64,000 nt of DNA from Gemmatimonadaceae bacterium (lineage in GTDB: Bacteria > Gemmatimonadota > Gemmatimonadetes > Gemmatimonadales > Gemmatimonadaceae), in NCBI GenBank assembly GCA_019637355.1, contig JAHBVT010000001.1, positions 744,001-808,000 of the forward strand, given 5' to 3'. The notes below the pieces were generated by a model. That model ran no database searches. It was given only the letters and a program-made list of their open reading frames with translations, and had not been told where the DNA came from. Shown in pieces: positions 35,164 to 43,509 of the stretch. Positions within the stretch are counted from its first letter, which is position 1. Each line of letters starts with the position of its first letter. A program made the position numbers and the translations under genes.

Positions 35164-35302
35164 GCTATAACGTCTGCTTCTGCTGCAGCCGCTTCCACAA
35201 AAAGCAGTTGTGGGGCAGCCGCAGGCTGTCCCACGTACAATAACGCGGCTGCCCCACAACTGCATCCTTCGCTGCGGCTGTCGGCAGCAAGCGTCGTTAT
35301 CC
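35164..35302 (-). other. attC 6
   Basis: Inner arms CAGCCGC and GCGGCTG perfectly complementary; loop hairpin GCAGTTGTGGGGCAGCCGC with GCGGCTGCCCCACAACTGC; outer boxes TATAACG and CGTTATC. Confidence 0.92.
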
Positions 35303-35902
35303 GGGTCGCACGGATGTCGCGGCGTCGGCGGCCAGCTCGGCGGCGCGCACGCGGCGCCCGATGCGGATCGCCCCGCGGAGGACGAGCCAGCAGACCACGA
35401 GTCCGATGACGAGGTCGGGAATCGCCGAGCGTGTCAGGGCGACGAGTGCCCCGGCCAGGAGCACACCGAGATTCGCCTGCACATCGGTGGCGGAGAAGAT
35501 CCACGCCGCCTGGAGATGGACCTCGCCGTGCCGATGGCGGCGCAGGAGGACGAGGCACCAGACGTTGACGGCGAGCGCGGCGAGGGACACCGCGACCATG
35601 GTTGGCGGTTCTGGCGCGCTCCCCATGACGGCACGACGCGCCAGTTCCAGCATCGCGACGACGGCGAGCGCGAGCTGCACCCGGCCGGCAAAGCGCGCGG
35701 CCCTGAGCTTGCGGGACTCGGCCGCGCCGATGGCGAGCAGGGCGAGGAGATAGACAGCGGCGTCGGCGCCCATATCGAGGCCGTCCGCGATGAGTCCCAT
35801 GGACTCCGCGCGCCAGCCGCTGAGGAGCTCGACGACGAACATCGTGCCGTTCAGCGCGAACAACGTCGTCAGCGCGCGCCGTCCGAGATGTTCGTTACTC
35901 AC
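35297..35902 (-). CDS. cation diffusion facilitator-like membrane protein
   Basis: A 201-residue protein from a GTG at 35902 with six predicted membrane helices. LNGTMFVVELLSGWRAESMG then LIADGLDMGADAAVYLLALL is helix 1-2 of CDF (CzcD-type) transporters, with the paired acidic metal ligands in ADGLDMGAD. IFSATDVQANLGVLLAGALV matches helix 5, where one ligand of the usual HxxxD pair is replaced (S-A-T-D). It lacks the cytoplasmic C-terminal domain of full CDFs (about 300 residues). A metal-efflux role is plausible but unproven. Stop TAA falls in attC 6. Confidence 0.78.
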   Translation of the reverse strand: MSNEHLGRRALTTLFALNGTMFVVELLSGWRAESMGLIADGLDMGADAAVYLLALLAIGAAESRKLRAARFAGRVQLALAVVAMLELARRAVMGSAPEPPTMVAVSLAALAVNVWCLVLLRRHRHGEVHLQAAWIFSATDVQANLGVLLAGALVALTRSAIPDLVIGLVVCWLVLRGAIRIGRRVRAAELAADAATSVRPG

Positions 35903-35917
35903 TGATGGGTCTCACTC

Positions 35918-36054
35918 CGGATAACGTATGCTTCTGCTGTGGACGCTCCAATAAGAAGGGTTTGGCGGGGCGTCCGCAACCAGCCGTCCCAATCACGGAC
36001 GCCCCGCCAAACCCAATCCGCACCTGCGGCCATCAGCAGCAAGCGTCGTTATGC
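35918..36054 (-). other. attC 5
   Basis: Inner arms TGGACGC and GCGGCCA (one mismatch); loop hairpin GGGTTTGGCGGGGCGTCCG with CGGACGCCCCGCCAAACCC. Confidence 0.92.
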
Positions 36055-36642
36055 CTCATCGCGCCACGGAGCGTCGGATTCGTCGTCCGGAGTCTGGATG
36101 ACCTGCACGAACTCGTCCGACGCGCGCACGACAAGGCGAGAAGTGGCAATAAAAAGAGAGCTGTCGGTTCCGTAGAACCGCTCGATCTCGGCACTCGGAA
36201 ATGAGATCTGACCGACTACTTCCAGTCTTCGCCGAAAGAACCTGCGAACTGGATGAAGGATGGTCAGCGAAATGACATCCGGCCGATTGCGCATCCACAT
36301 GCTTGGGCCGAGCTGCGCGCTCCATGACTGCTGAGAGGGCGCTCCCCATTCGAGTCTGCCTGTCGTGCCGGCAAACGCATCGATCAGAGCGCGCAGCTCC
36401 GCGGAATGCTCGGGCCCGGTTCCGCTGCGCCGAACGTACTCTAGCTCAAACTGCTCCGGATCGCGCGCGGCATAGTCCTCGAGAAACTTGCCAAGCGTTG
36501 CCTGAAGTGGGCTCGGCTTTCCGCCCACCACAATGAGCGACGAGATGCGCTCCGACGCACTGAGTCCGGCTCGGTGCATCAGCTCGTGCTCCTCGGCATC
36601 CGTGAGGACGATCTGTCTTCCACCGACTGTCCAGTAGAACAT
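36049..36642 (-). CDS. hypothetical soluble cassette protein
   Basis: A 197-residue protein starting MFYWTVGGRQIVLTDAEEHE. An N-terminal alpha-beta region contains RISSLIVVGGKPSPLQATLG, and the C-terminal half is beta-rich (VISLTILHPVRRFFRRRLEV, SLFIATSRLVVRASDEFVQV). No family recognised. The TAA stop is the attC 5 outer box and the ATG is 15 bases from attC 4. Confidence 0.68.
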   Translation of the reverse strand: MFYWTVGGRQIVLTDAEEHELMHRAGLSASERISSLIVVGGKPSPLQATLGKFLEDYAARDPEQFELEYVRRSGTGPEHSAELRALIDAFAGTTGRLEWGAPSQQSWSAQLGPSMWMRNRPDVISLTILHPVRRFFRRRLEVVGQISFPSAEIERFYGTDSSLFIATSRLVVRASDEFVQVIQTPDDESDAPWRDEA

Positions 36643-36656
36643 AGTCCGAGGATGTA

Positions 36657-36791
36657 GGCATAACGTCAGCTTCTGCTGTGGACGCTCATATAAAAAGGGT
36701 TGGGCGGGGTGGCCGCAACCAGCCCAGGTCATCGCGGCCACCCCGCCCAACCCATCCTTAGCTGCGGCCATCGGCAGCAAGCGTCGTTATC
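36657..36791 (-). other. attC 4
   Basis: Inner arms TGGACGC and GCGGCCA (one mismatch); loop hairpin GGGTTGGGCGGGGTGGCCG with CGGCCACCCCGCCCAACCC. Confidence 0.92.
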
Positions 36792-36809
36792 GAGGCGCGC
36801 GCTGAAGTT

Positions 36810-37010
36810 CTACGAATCCAGCGGAGTAACGGATACTTCTACTCCGTTCTGTCGAAACGCATTGACGACCGGCCCGCGACATGACTCGCAGACAAGAATG
36901 CGCCGTGGGCCCGCCACGACTGTAAGCCGCGCAATCCAGCGCTTCATCGGCTCGCGTTCCTTTCGGACCATGCCGCAGAAGCCGTGCTCACACTTTGGCG
37001 CAGCGCTCAT
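36810..37010 (-). CDS. small cysteine-containing cassette protein
   Basis: A 66-residue protein, MSAAPKCEHGFCGMVRKERE then RWIARLTVVAGPRRILVCES and CRGPVVNAF. Two cysteine pairs, C-x4-C at the N-terminus (CEHGFC) and C-x2-C (CESC), are arranged as in a small zinc ribbon. It overlaps the preceding gene by 4 bases (ATGA), so both are translated from one message. Second gene of a two-gene cassette ending 19 bases before attC 4. Confidence 0.6.
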   Translation of the reverse strand: MSAAPKCEHGFCGMVRKEREPMKRWIARLTVVAGPRRILVCESCRGPVVNAFRQNGVEVSVTPLDS

Positions 37011-37225
37011 TCGAACTCGGCGAGGCCGACGGGAAGGGCAGGAGATGAGTCGTTAGCCTGGATACTGACGACCCCGTTGCTATCGCGTACGAATCGGAGT
37101 CGCATCATTCCGCCAGACTCGCGGCAGAATCCAGCAGTGATCAGCGCGCGCGGATAGAGACGATAGGAACCGACGCGCACCGTCTGACGAAGCGCGGCCG
37201 AGTGCCAATCCAGAATGATGGACAT
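37007..37225 (-). CDS. small hypothetical cassette protein
   Basis: A 72-residue protein, MSIILDWHSAALRQTVRVGS then YRLYPRALITAGFCRESGGM and VVSIQANDSSPALPVGLAEF. Beta-rich and soluble. The ATG at 37225 is the first in frame after attC 3; frames reaching further up run into attC DNA. Coupled to the following zinc-ribbon-like gene by ATGA. No family recognised. Confidence 0.55.
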   Translation of the reverse strand: MSIILDWHSAALRQTVRVGSYRLYPRALITAGFCRESGGMMRLRFVRDSNGVVSIQANDSSPALPVGLAEFE

Positions 37226-37374
37226 CGGAGCGTTCGCGCGGACCTCGCCATGGTGGTCGTCACGGCTGTCGTGATCGGCCTGCCAGTGGCGAGCGTCGGC
37301 TGGGGGATGGTCCAGTCGAACGACACGGAGCGCGTGACTCTTCTCTGGATATTCGCTCAAGGTGGCCCTGCTCT

Positions 37375-37508
37375 CGATAACGTGTGCTTCTGCTGCAAGC
37401 GCTCCCATTTAATGCGGTTGTGGGGCCTCAGCAGACCTTCTAGAAGATGAGGCTGAGGCCCCACAACCGCCACCGCACCTGCGCTTGTCGGCAGCAAGCG
37501 TCGTTAGG
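37375..37508 (-). other. attC 3
   Basis: Inner arms CAAGCGC and GCGCTTG perfectly complementary; loop hairpin GCGGTTGTGGGGCCTCAGC with GCTGAGGCCCCACAACCGC. Confidence 0.93.
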
Positions 37509-37644
37509 GCGCGGCGGGCAGAACGACCGGCGCCATTTCCGACCTCAGCAAGCCGGCACAGGCTGAAACACTCGCCCGGCAAATGCGTACGGAGAGAGTT
37601 CACGTACACGTCTGCTCGTCTCTGCGACAGGAGCCACGTTCTCG

Positions 37645-38799
37645 ATGCGTTCACTACACACCGCTCTCGGATTGCTGTTCGGGCTCGCCGCTGCGCAAGC
37701 AGAGGCCCAACGCATCGACACCCTCGCGGTTGATTCGCGCGCATTCGGGACAATGCGTACGGTGTACGTGCACCTCCCCGCGACCTATCGGTACTCCTCG
37801 CCAGCCGTGAAAATGCCGCTGGTCGTGTTGCTGGACGGGCAACACGAGTGGTTTAGCGAACCGGTACTGAATCAACTGCGGTTTCTGCAGTACACGCACG
37901 AGATTCCGTCGTTGATCACGGTAGTCGTGCCGCACGCGGACCGCGTCCGCGAAAGTGCGATGCGCGACGTCCAGGGCCCAGATCTTCCGCTACTGACGTT
38001 TCTGGCGGACGAACTGCCTGCCGCGTTGGAGCGATATCGAGCGGGGGCGCATCGAATCGTCATCGGGCATTCCTTCACGGCATCGTTCGCGCTCTACGCT
38101 CTCGCTCGGCGGCCGGACGCGTTCCAAGCGGCGGTTGCGCACACGCCACTGCATATGTTGGAGCAACTGATGCCGCTCGTGGCACAGCGCTTGCACGAGG
38201 ATTCGACTCGTCACGCGATGGTCAGCGTCGGAGGCCAAGAGCGCGTGAAGGACAAGTATCATCACGACGCGCTGCAGCGAATGCTCGGCCAGCCGGAGTA
38301 CATTCCGCTGCCGCACGGCCTGGACGTTGTCGTCGCGACCTCTGCACGGCACAATGCGGTACCTATACGCACGACCGCCGAGCTCCTCTCGCGACACTTC
38401 CTCGAGTTCTCGATGAGAGATACGCTCGCGCCGGTCGACGAGAACTATCGCATGACCAGCACCCCTCCGAGCCCCGACGAGTTGCTGCGCGCTGTCGACG
38501 GAATGCTCAAGTTTCGCGGAGCGGTACTGCCATGGGAAATTGCGGAGATCAACGGACTGTCGTCGCGTCTCCAGTCAAGCGGATACTCGGAGCACGCTGC
38601 CGCGGTGCTGAGGCGAGGCACGGCGCTCTACCCGGAGTTCTGGCAGTTTCATCAAGCGCTCGCACGGCTCGTCGCATCATCCGATGCGACGGCGGCAGCG
38701 GAGCACCTTCGACGCGCCATCGTGCTGCTTGACGCGCACGAGCGCGACCAGCCCTTCTACGGCGCAGTGAGGTCTTCGCTCACGCAACTGCCGCACTAG
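37645..38799 (+). CDS. secreted esterase (esterase D/IroE-like alpha/beta-hydrolase), reverse-oriented cassette gene
   Basis: A 384-residue protein with signal peptide MRSLHTALGLLFGLAAAQAE ending before AQR. MPLVVLLDGQHEW and IVIGHSFTASFALYALARRP are the putative-esterase landmarks: the serine of GHSF is the nucleophile. HGLDVVVATSARHNAVP may hold the catalytic histidine (H-N). The C-terminal 100 residues look like TPR-type helices (HAAAVLRRGTALYPEFWQFH). AGGAG lies 11 bases before the ATG. It runs against the array direction and must have its own promoter in the 136 bases after attC 3. Confidence 0.82.
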   Translation: MRSLHTALGLLFGLAAAQAEAQRIDTLAVDSRAFGTMRTVYVHLPATYRYSSPAVKMPLVVLLDGQHEWFSEPVLNQLRFLQYTHEIPSLITVVVPHADRVRESAMRDVQGPDLPLLTFLADELPAALERYRAGAHRIVIGHSFTASFALYALARRPDAFQAAVAHTPLHMLEQLMPLVAQRLHEDSTRHAMVSVGGQERVKDKYHHDALQRMLGQPEYIPLPHGLDVVVATSARHNAVPIRTTAELLSRHFLEFSMRDTLAPVDENYRMTSTPPSPDELLRAVDGMLKFRGAVLPWEIAEINGLSSRLQSSGYSEHAAAVLRRGTALYPEFWQFHQALARLVASSDATAAAEHLRRAIVLLDAHERDQPFYGAVRSSLTQLPH

Positions 38800-38824
38800 C
38801 GGGCAGCTCACTAGTGTCCTCGTC

Positions 38825-38963
38825 GCCCTAACGTGTGCTTCTGCTGTGGACGCTCTAATAAGAGGCCGTTGTGGGGCGGCCGCTAGGCCGTCCCATGCCC
38901 GTGCAGTTGGGCGCCCCACAACGGCCATCCGCACCGCGGCCATCGGCAGCAAGCTGCGTTAGC
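38825..38963 (-). other. attC 2
   Basis: Inner arms TGGACGC and GCGGCCA (one mismatch); loop GGCCGTTGTGGGGCGGCCG with a partly mismatched return arm GCGCCCCACAACGGCC; outer boxes CCTAACG and CGTTAGC. Confidence 0.9.
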
Positions 38964-38973
38964 CGGCGCGCGC

Positions 38974-39387
38974 CTACGGAGCGCGAAACAGTTGCGAGAG
39001 CTGGTCGGCGCGTTGCCTGGTGAGTCGCGCCATGCACGTCGCGACCTCAACTCCCTGCAGTGAACCGCCCGCGAACGGTGCGCCGGACAACGCGCAGTCA
39101 TACCGCCGCGACTGCCGCCACGCAGACTGTGCGGAGTCGACTAGGCTTGGGTCGGCGCCGCGTGCTCGCAGGGAGTCCACGGCAAACTCGAGTTCCCGTT
39201 CGGCGGATGCGAGGTCTGACGCGCCGCACTCGCGCATAGCAAGCGTCGTTGTCGCAGAGTCGCAATGGGTAGTGGTTGCCGTGATCGTCCCGGGCGCGGA
39301 TTGCGCGGAAGCGGGAACATCGCGTTCCGGCGCGCCATTGCATCCGACGCACAGAATAAGTGAAACAAGTCGCACGCTGCGAATCAT
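38974..39387 (-). CDS. LprI-like (DUF1311) lipoprotein cassette
   Basis: A 137-residue protein, MIRSVRLVSLILCVGCNGAP, a lipoprotein signal with the lipid cysteine after CVG. The mature part has CDSATTTLAMRECGASDLAS, SAQSAWRQSRRYDCALSGAP and GVEVATCMARLTRQRADQLS. Repeated cysteine-containing segments with W-R-x-x-R-x-x-x-C are the lysozyme-inhibitor LprI/DUF1311 pattern. Such proteins sit in the periplasm and may inhibit host or rival lysozymes. Start is 9 bases from attC 1. Confidence 0.8.
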   Translation of the reverse strand: MIRSVRLVSLILCVGCNGAPERDVPASAQSAPGTITATTTHCDSATTTLAMRECGASDLASAERELEFAVDSLRARGADPSLVDSAQSAWRQSRRYDCALSGAPFAGGSLQGVEVATCMARLTRQRADQLSQLFRAP

Positions 39388-39395
39388 CTTGGTCC

Positions 39396-39538
39396 GGCTA
39401 ACGTGTGCTTCTGCTGTGAACGCTCCAATAGAATGCGGGGGTGGGGCGGTCGCCAGACCGCACCGTCCCCGCTCGCCATAAGGCGACCGCCCCAGCCCCG
39501 CTACCGCACCGCGTTCATCGGCAGCAAGCGGCGTTACG
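39396..39538 (-). other. attC 1 (closest to integrase)
   Basis: Inner arms TGAACGC and GCGTTCA perfectly complementary; loop hairpin GCGGGGGTGGGGCGGTCGCC with GGCGACCGCCCCAGCCCCGC; outer boxes GCTAACG and CGTTACG. Confidence 0.93.
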
Positions 39539-39553
39539 CTGCCGCGCGCAGAT

Positions 39554-39832
39554 CTACTGTCCGAGCGGCTCGGCGCGTGTCGTGCGGTTCGGTGCCGTGA
39601 GCCGCTGGACGTGGCCGCGGAGCTCCGCCAGCTCGCGCTCCTGCTGCGCGACCCGCGCGGAAAGGAGGAGGATCTCCTCGGCGACGGTCGATCGCTTCTC
39701 GAGCGCCCGGACGGCACGGACGATGATCCGAACGAGCCAGACGGCGCCGAGAATCGTGCCGACGAACAGCACCCACCAGAGGACGACCGGGCCCAGGGGG
39801 ACTTCGAGTGTGCTGGGCGGAACGGATTGCAT
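39554..39832 (-). CDS. first cassette gene: small membrane protein with coiled coil
   Basis: A 92-residue protein, MQSVPPSTLEVPLGPVVLWW, then a single membrane helix (LFVGTILGAVWLVRIIVRAV) and a charged coiled-coil segment (EILLLSARVAQQERELAELR). GAGG lies 8 bases before the ATG. No family recognised; the layout resembles small LapA- or phage-holin-like proteins only in general terms. It lies directly after the candidate attI and its promoter, so it is the most recently inserted and best expressed cassette if the integron is active. Confidence 0.72.
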   Translation of the reverse strand: MQSVPPSTLEVPLGPVVLWWVLFVGTILGAVWLVRIIVRAVRALEKRSTVAEEILLLSARVAQQERELAELRGHVQRLTAPNRTTRAEPLGQ

Positions 39833-39854
39833 GAGAGTACCTCGGAATCGGTTC

Positions 39855-39880
39855 AGGTCCGCGTAACGTGGATTATACGC
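39855..39880 (-). other. candidate attI core and cassette promoter -10 box
   Basis: On the minus strand, TATAAT (39872-39877) is followed 4 bases later by CGTTACGC (39861-39868), which has the GTT core and flank of the R' boxes at the attC ends. It is the only such core between the integrase gene and the first cassette gene, where attI and the cassette promoter must be. No good -35 box is visible at 16-18 bases. Confidence 0.55.
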
Positions 39881-39975
39881 AAAACGAACACATCCGCTCC
39901 GCGCTATTTCCCACGTTGCACCCCGTACCCAAATCCCGCAACTCCCCACGCACCCCAGCCTTAACCCTCGCGACC

Positions 39976-41016
39976 TCACCGCGGTTCTCCAGAATTAGCT
40001 TGCAAGGAACTCGCACTGGTCCGGCCGAAGTCCAACGGGCTCCGAACCCCCAATCCGCCCTTGTTCAGCACGTGCGTGTAGATCATCGTCGTGCTCACAT
40101 CCCGATGGCCGAGTAGTTCCTGAACAGTGCGTATGTCGTAGCCAGCCTCCAACAGGTGCGTCGCAAAACTGTGCCGGAAGGTGTGGCAGGTCACGCGCTG
40201 GGCGAGCCCGGCGGCGCGAGCGGCCTGGGTCACGGCGCGCTGCACGACGCTGGCGTCAAGATGATGGCGGCGCACGATGCGGGACTCGGCTTCGGTGTAG
40301 GTGCGCTGCGCCGGAAAGAGCCACTGCCACCCTAGCGCGGTGGCGGCGCCACGGGACTTGCGCTCGAAAGCGTCGGGAAGGACGACTCCGCCGTAGCCGC
40401 GCGCACGGTCGCGGTCGCGGAGCTTCTTGACGGCACCGATCTGCTGGCGCAGCGGCGGGATGAGGCTGGCGGGCAGCATTGTCCGACGGTCACGGGCGCC
40501 CTTGCCAGCGCGTACGATGACTTCGCCGCGATCGAGGTCGATGTCCTTGACGCGCAGCGCGACAGCCTCACCGACGCGGAGGCCGCTTCCATAAAGCAGG
40601 CTGGCGGCGAGCCAGGTCGCCCCGCTGAGCTGCTCGAGCACGAGTTGTATGGCGCCTCGGCTCAGGACGGTGGGGATGTGATGGCTGCGCTTGGCGGGCA
40701 GGAGCCCGTCGGGCGCGCCCATCGGGATGGCAAGGACGACGTTGTACAGGAACAGGATGGCGGAGAGAGCCTGATTCTGAGTGCTGGCGCTGACGTCGCG
40801 CTCCTCGACGAGGAAGGTGAGGAAGCGCCGCACGTGGCTGGCGTCGAGCTCGGTTGGGTGGCGGAGCCCGTGGTACCTGATGTACCGGCGCACCCAGGCA
40901 GAGTAGACCTCGATGGTCCGCGCGCTGTAGCGGCGGCCGCGGAGGACGACGGCGAGCTCGTCGAGCAGGCCGGGAGCGGACTCGGCGGCAGGCTCGGGCA
41001 GGCTGGGTACGGTCAC
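39976..41016 (-). CDS. intI: integron integrase (tyrosine recombinase)
   Basis: A 346-residue tyrosine recombinase from a GTG at 41016. [20 protein letters not shown] holds the first catalytic arginine, [20 protein letters not shown] the H-x-x-R pair, [20 protein letters not shown] the last histidine and the nucleophilic tyrosine. The IntI-specific insertion (patch III) is present: [20 protein letters not shown] then [16 protein letters not shown], absent from XerC/D. The N-terminal SAM-like domain ([20 protein letters not shown]) is complete. Its 3' end faces the cassette array, with attI beyond its stop codon, the reverse of class 1 integrons. A run of 32-base repeats covers its start. Confidence 0.95.
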   Translation of the reverse strand: MTVPSLPEPAAESAPGLLDELAVVLRGRRYSARTIEVYSAWVRRYIRYHGLRHPTELDASHVRRFLTFLVEERDVSASTQNQALSAILFLYNVVLAIPMGAPDGLLPAKRSHHIPTVLSRGAIQLVLEQLSGATWLAASLLYGSGLRVGEAVALRVKDIDLDRGEVIVRAGKGARDRRTMLPASLIPPLRQQIGAVKKLRDRDRARGYGGVVLPDAFERKSRGAATALGWQWLFPAQRTYTEAESRIVRRHHLDASVVQRAVTQAARAAGLAQRVTCHTFRHSFATHLLEAGYDIRTVQELLGHRDVSTTMIYTHVLNKGGLGVRSPLDFGRTSASSLQANSGEPR

Positions 41017-41146
41017 GGAGTTCGCCGAGGCAGGCTGGGTACGGTCACGGAGTTCGCCGAGGCAGGCTGGGTACGGTCACGGAGTTCGCCGAGGCAGGCT
41101 GGGTACGGTCACGGAGTTCGCCGGGGCAGGCTGGGTGCGGTCGCGG
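40999..41146. repeat. 32-base tandem repeats over the integrase start
   Basis: Four full units (40999, 41031, 41063, 41095) and a partial fifth (41127), each CAGGCTGGGTACGGTCACGG then AGTTCGCCGAGG. The first unit contains the integrase GTG codon. Units 1-3 are identical and unit 4 differs by one base. The unit length is not a multiple of three. They may set integrase expression or translation. Confidence 0.9.
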
Positions 41147-41233
41147 CGGTACGCTACGGAGCGCACGCGAGGTTGGGCGAATCGCTACCGGACGCGGCGC
41201 ATCGCTTTGTTGCACGGCTAGATTCCCTGCACG

Positions 41234-41845
41234 ATGTCCGCCTCCCGCCCTGTCCTCCCGCTCGATGCGGCCGGCCGCCGCCGGCTGAAGATCGCCTTCG
41301 TGGGCACGCACGGGGTGGGGAAAACGACGCTCTGCTTCGACCTGGCGGCGCACCTGAAGCGGCTGGACCTAGGCGTGGACCTGGTCAAAGAAGTAGCCCG
41401 ACGCTGCCCGCTGCCGATCAACGAAGAGACGACGCTGGACGCGCAGGCCTGGATCCTGCACACGCAAGTGGCGGAAGAGATCGCGGCCCTGTCGCTCTAC
41501 GAAGTGGTGGTCTGCGACCGCTCGGTGCTGGATAACTACGCGTACCTGGTGGCGCGGGTGGGGCGGCGGCCTGAACTGGATCCGCTGGTGCAGGAGTGGA
41601 TCCGCGGCTACGACGCGTTGTTCAAGGTGCCGGTGATGGCGGCCCCGACGTTCGACGGGAAGCGCGCGGTGAGCCGGCAGTTCCAGCTGGAGATCGACGG
41701 GGTGATCGACTCGCTGGTGCAGGCGTTTGAGGTGCCGGTGGTCGCGCTGGATCCCGCGGACCGCGACGGCTGGCTGCCGGCGGTGCTGGCGGCGCTGAAG
41801 CTGCCGTTGGAGCCGCCGCAGATCGAGCTGTTCGAGGGAGCTTGA
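41234..41845 (+). CDS. P-loop kinase-like ATPase (AAA_28/NadR-like)
   Basis: A 203-residue protein with Walker A KIAFVGTHGVGKTTLCFDLA at residues 18-37 and a kinase-type DRSVLDNYAY segment following VVVCDRS. VKEVARRCPLPINEETTLDA fits the substrate-binding part of NadR-kinase or thymidylate-kinase-like AAA_28 proteins. EPPQIELF ends the chain. The small-molecule substrate is not known. It is divergent from the integrase gene. GC-rich coding sequence matches the core chromosome, so it marks the integron's proximal boundary. Confidence 0.78.
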   Translation: MSASRPVLPLDAAGRRRLKIAFVGTHGVGKTTLCFDLAAHLKRLDLGVDLVKEVARRCPLPINEETTLDAQAWILHTQVAEEIAALSLYEVVVCDRSVLDNYAYLVARVGRRPELDPLVQEWIRGYDALFKVPVMAAPTFDGKRAVSRQFQLEIDGVIDSLVQAFEVPVVALDPADRDGWLPAVLAALKLPLEPPQIELFEGA

Positions 41846-41931
41846 GCGGCTGACAGCGCGAGGTGGTTATCGCGCAGTTCGAGGCGGGCGCGGTTGTGCA
41901 CTGTTGCTCGGCCGCGCGGACTACTCAACCT

Positions 41932-43509
41932 CTATCTGAGCAGCGTCACGCGGCTGGGCTGCTTGTACTGCGACAACCTAGCCTCGCACCACGCTTTGAC
42001 GTCGGCAACGGTGACCTTACTTCCGGCATCTACGCTCAGCTCGACGCCGATGTCGTTCTCGCGGCTCGGCTCATAAATCGGATACGCCCACGCATCGCGC
42101 ACGCCAGGCATCGCCTTGATCACGCGCGCGATCTCCTGCGGGTAGATGTTGAATCCGTTGCGCGTGAACATCTCCTTGCAGACCCCGCGGAACTCGACGC
42201 GGTCGTCCTCACGCAACACGCCGAGGTCGCCGCTGTGGAGCCAGCCGTCGCGGGTGCGCAGGCCGCGGGATTGGTCGCGGGGGGTGGGGCCTGAGTGCTG
42301 GTTGCGTCCGACGTTAGCGGTGGGGTCGGAGTGGTGACTGCGGCTGTCGGTGGCGGTGGGGACTGCGGGGCCACTGGCGCCGGTAGCCCCGAATCGTGTT
42401 GCCCCAGGCGCCGGCACCTCGCCGATGTATCCCCGGAACACGGTCTCGCCTGCAACGCAGATCTCGCCGACGCTGCCCTGCGGCACCTCAGCGCTGGTCT
42501 CGGGATCGCGCACACTCACGCGCACGCCCGGAAACGGCAGCCCGAGGCTGCCGAGCACGTTGTCGCTGCCAACTCTATTGAACAGCGCGACAGGCGACGC
42601 CTCGGTCAGACCATAGCCCTGCCGCAGCGCGACGCCGGTGGCGGCCTCCCACTGCTCCTGCAACTCGGGCGCGAGGGGCGCACCGCCGCAGATGCAGAGC
42701 CGCAGCGCGGGCGCGTTGAGCTTGCCGCCACGCCTCGCGACGGCGGCGAGCAGCGCCGCGAAGATGGCGGGCACGCCGACAACTTCGGTGATGGCCTCGC
42801 GCTCGATGAGATCGACGGCGGCGATGGGATTGAAGCGCGGCATCGTGGTCACGCGCGCGCCGGCCATCAGCGGTGCGACGAGCGAGACGGTGAGTCCGAA
42901 CAGATGGGAGAACGGCAACAGCGCGAGGACGTGGTCGCTGGGCTCGTTGGCGGCGGCCTGCACGGTGGCGCGGGCGTTGGCGATGAGGTTGCGATGGGTG
43001 AGGATGGCGCCGAGGGGCGTGCCCTGCATCGCACTGGTATAGACGATGGCGCACTCCTCGTCGCGGCCGGGCGCGTCGGCGTCACCCTCGAGCTCGAGGC
43101 CGAAGTGGGAGCCGAGGTCGATGCGCTGCTCGTCGCCGCCGGAGATGGTGAAGAGGGCCTGCGCGGGGGCCTCGTCGAGGAGCACGACGGGGATGTGATC
43201 GGGCAGGCGCCTGGCCAGCGCGGCGACGGTGAACACGGCCCCGACGGCGGCGTCTTGGAGCTGGTACGCGATCTCGGCGGGCGCGGCGAGCGGATTGATG
43301 AGCACGGCCCCGCGGCCGTCAGACGCGGCGAGGGCGGTGAGGAACTGGGGGGACGAGGGGAGGAGGATTCCGGACCGCTTGCCGGCGAGCGCGCGCACGA
43401 GCGCAGGGCAGCGCTGCAGGAGGGTGAAGCCGGCGGCGACGAGGCTGGGCGCGGGGATGGAGTCGACGCGACCCTTGGCGGCGGCGGAGCGGAGGGGGAG
43501 GAGGTCCAA
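41932..43509 (-). CDS. AMP-binding acyl-CoA-synthetase-like protein with degenerate motifs
   Basis: A 525-residue ANL-superfamily protein from a TTG at 43509. The A5 motif QGYGLTEASPV, A7 HSGDLG and A8 FTRNGFNIYPQEIA are good. The A3 loop is odd: YTSAMQGTPLGAILTHRN instead of YTSGTTGxPKGVxLTH, losing the usual lysine. The C-terminus stops at YKQPSRVTLLR, before the A10 motif that carries the catalytic lysine for adenylation. About 45 low-complexity residues rich in S, T, G and R (roughly residues 375-420) are inserted before the HSGDLG motif. It may bind acyl-CoA or adenylate without catalysing ligation, or be decaying. Confidence 0.8.
   Translation of the reverse strand: MDLLPLRSAAAKGRVDSIPAPSLVAAGFTLLQRCPALVRALAGKRSGILLPSSPQFLTALAASDGRGAVLINPLAAPAEIAYQLQDAAVGAVFTVAALARRLPDHIPVVLLDEAPAQALFTISGGDEQRIDLGSHFGLELEGDADAPGRDEECAIVYTSAMQGTPLGAILTHRNLIANARATVQAAANEPSDHVLALLPFSHLFGLTVSLVAPLMAGARVTTMPRFNPIAAVDLIEREAITEVVGVPAIFAALLAAVARRGGKLNAPALRLCICGGAPLAPELQEQWEAATGVALRQGYGLTEASPVALFNRVGSDNVLGSLGLPFPGVRVSVRDPETSAEVPQGSVGEICVAGETVFRGYIGEVPAPGATRFGATGASGPAVPTATDSRSHHSDPTANVGRNQHSGPTPRDQSRGLRTRDGWLHSGDLGVLREDDRVEFRGVCKEMFTRNGFNIYPQEIARVIKAMPGVRDAWAYPIYEPSRENDIGVELSVDAGSKVTVADVKAWCEARLSQYKQPSRVTLLR

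Noticed and set aside
37007-37408. Longer version of the 72-residue cassette protein
   Set aside because: The extra N-terminus would be encoded within attC 3; the first start outside it is at 37225.
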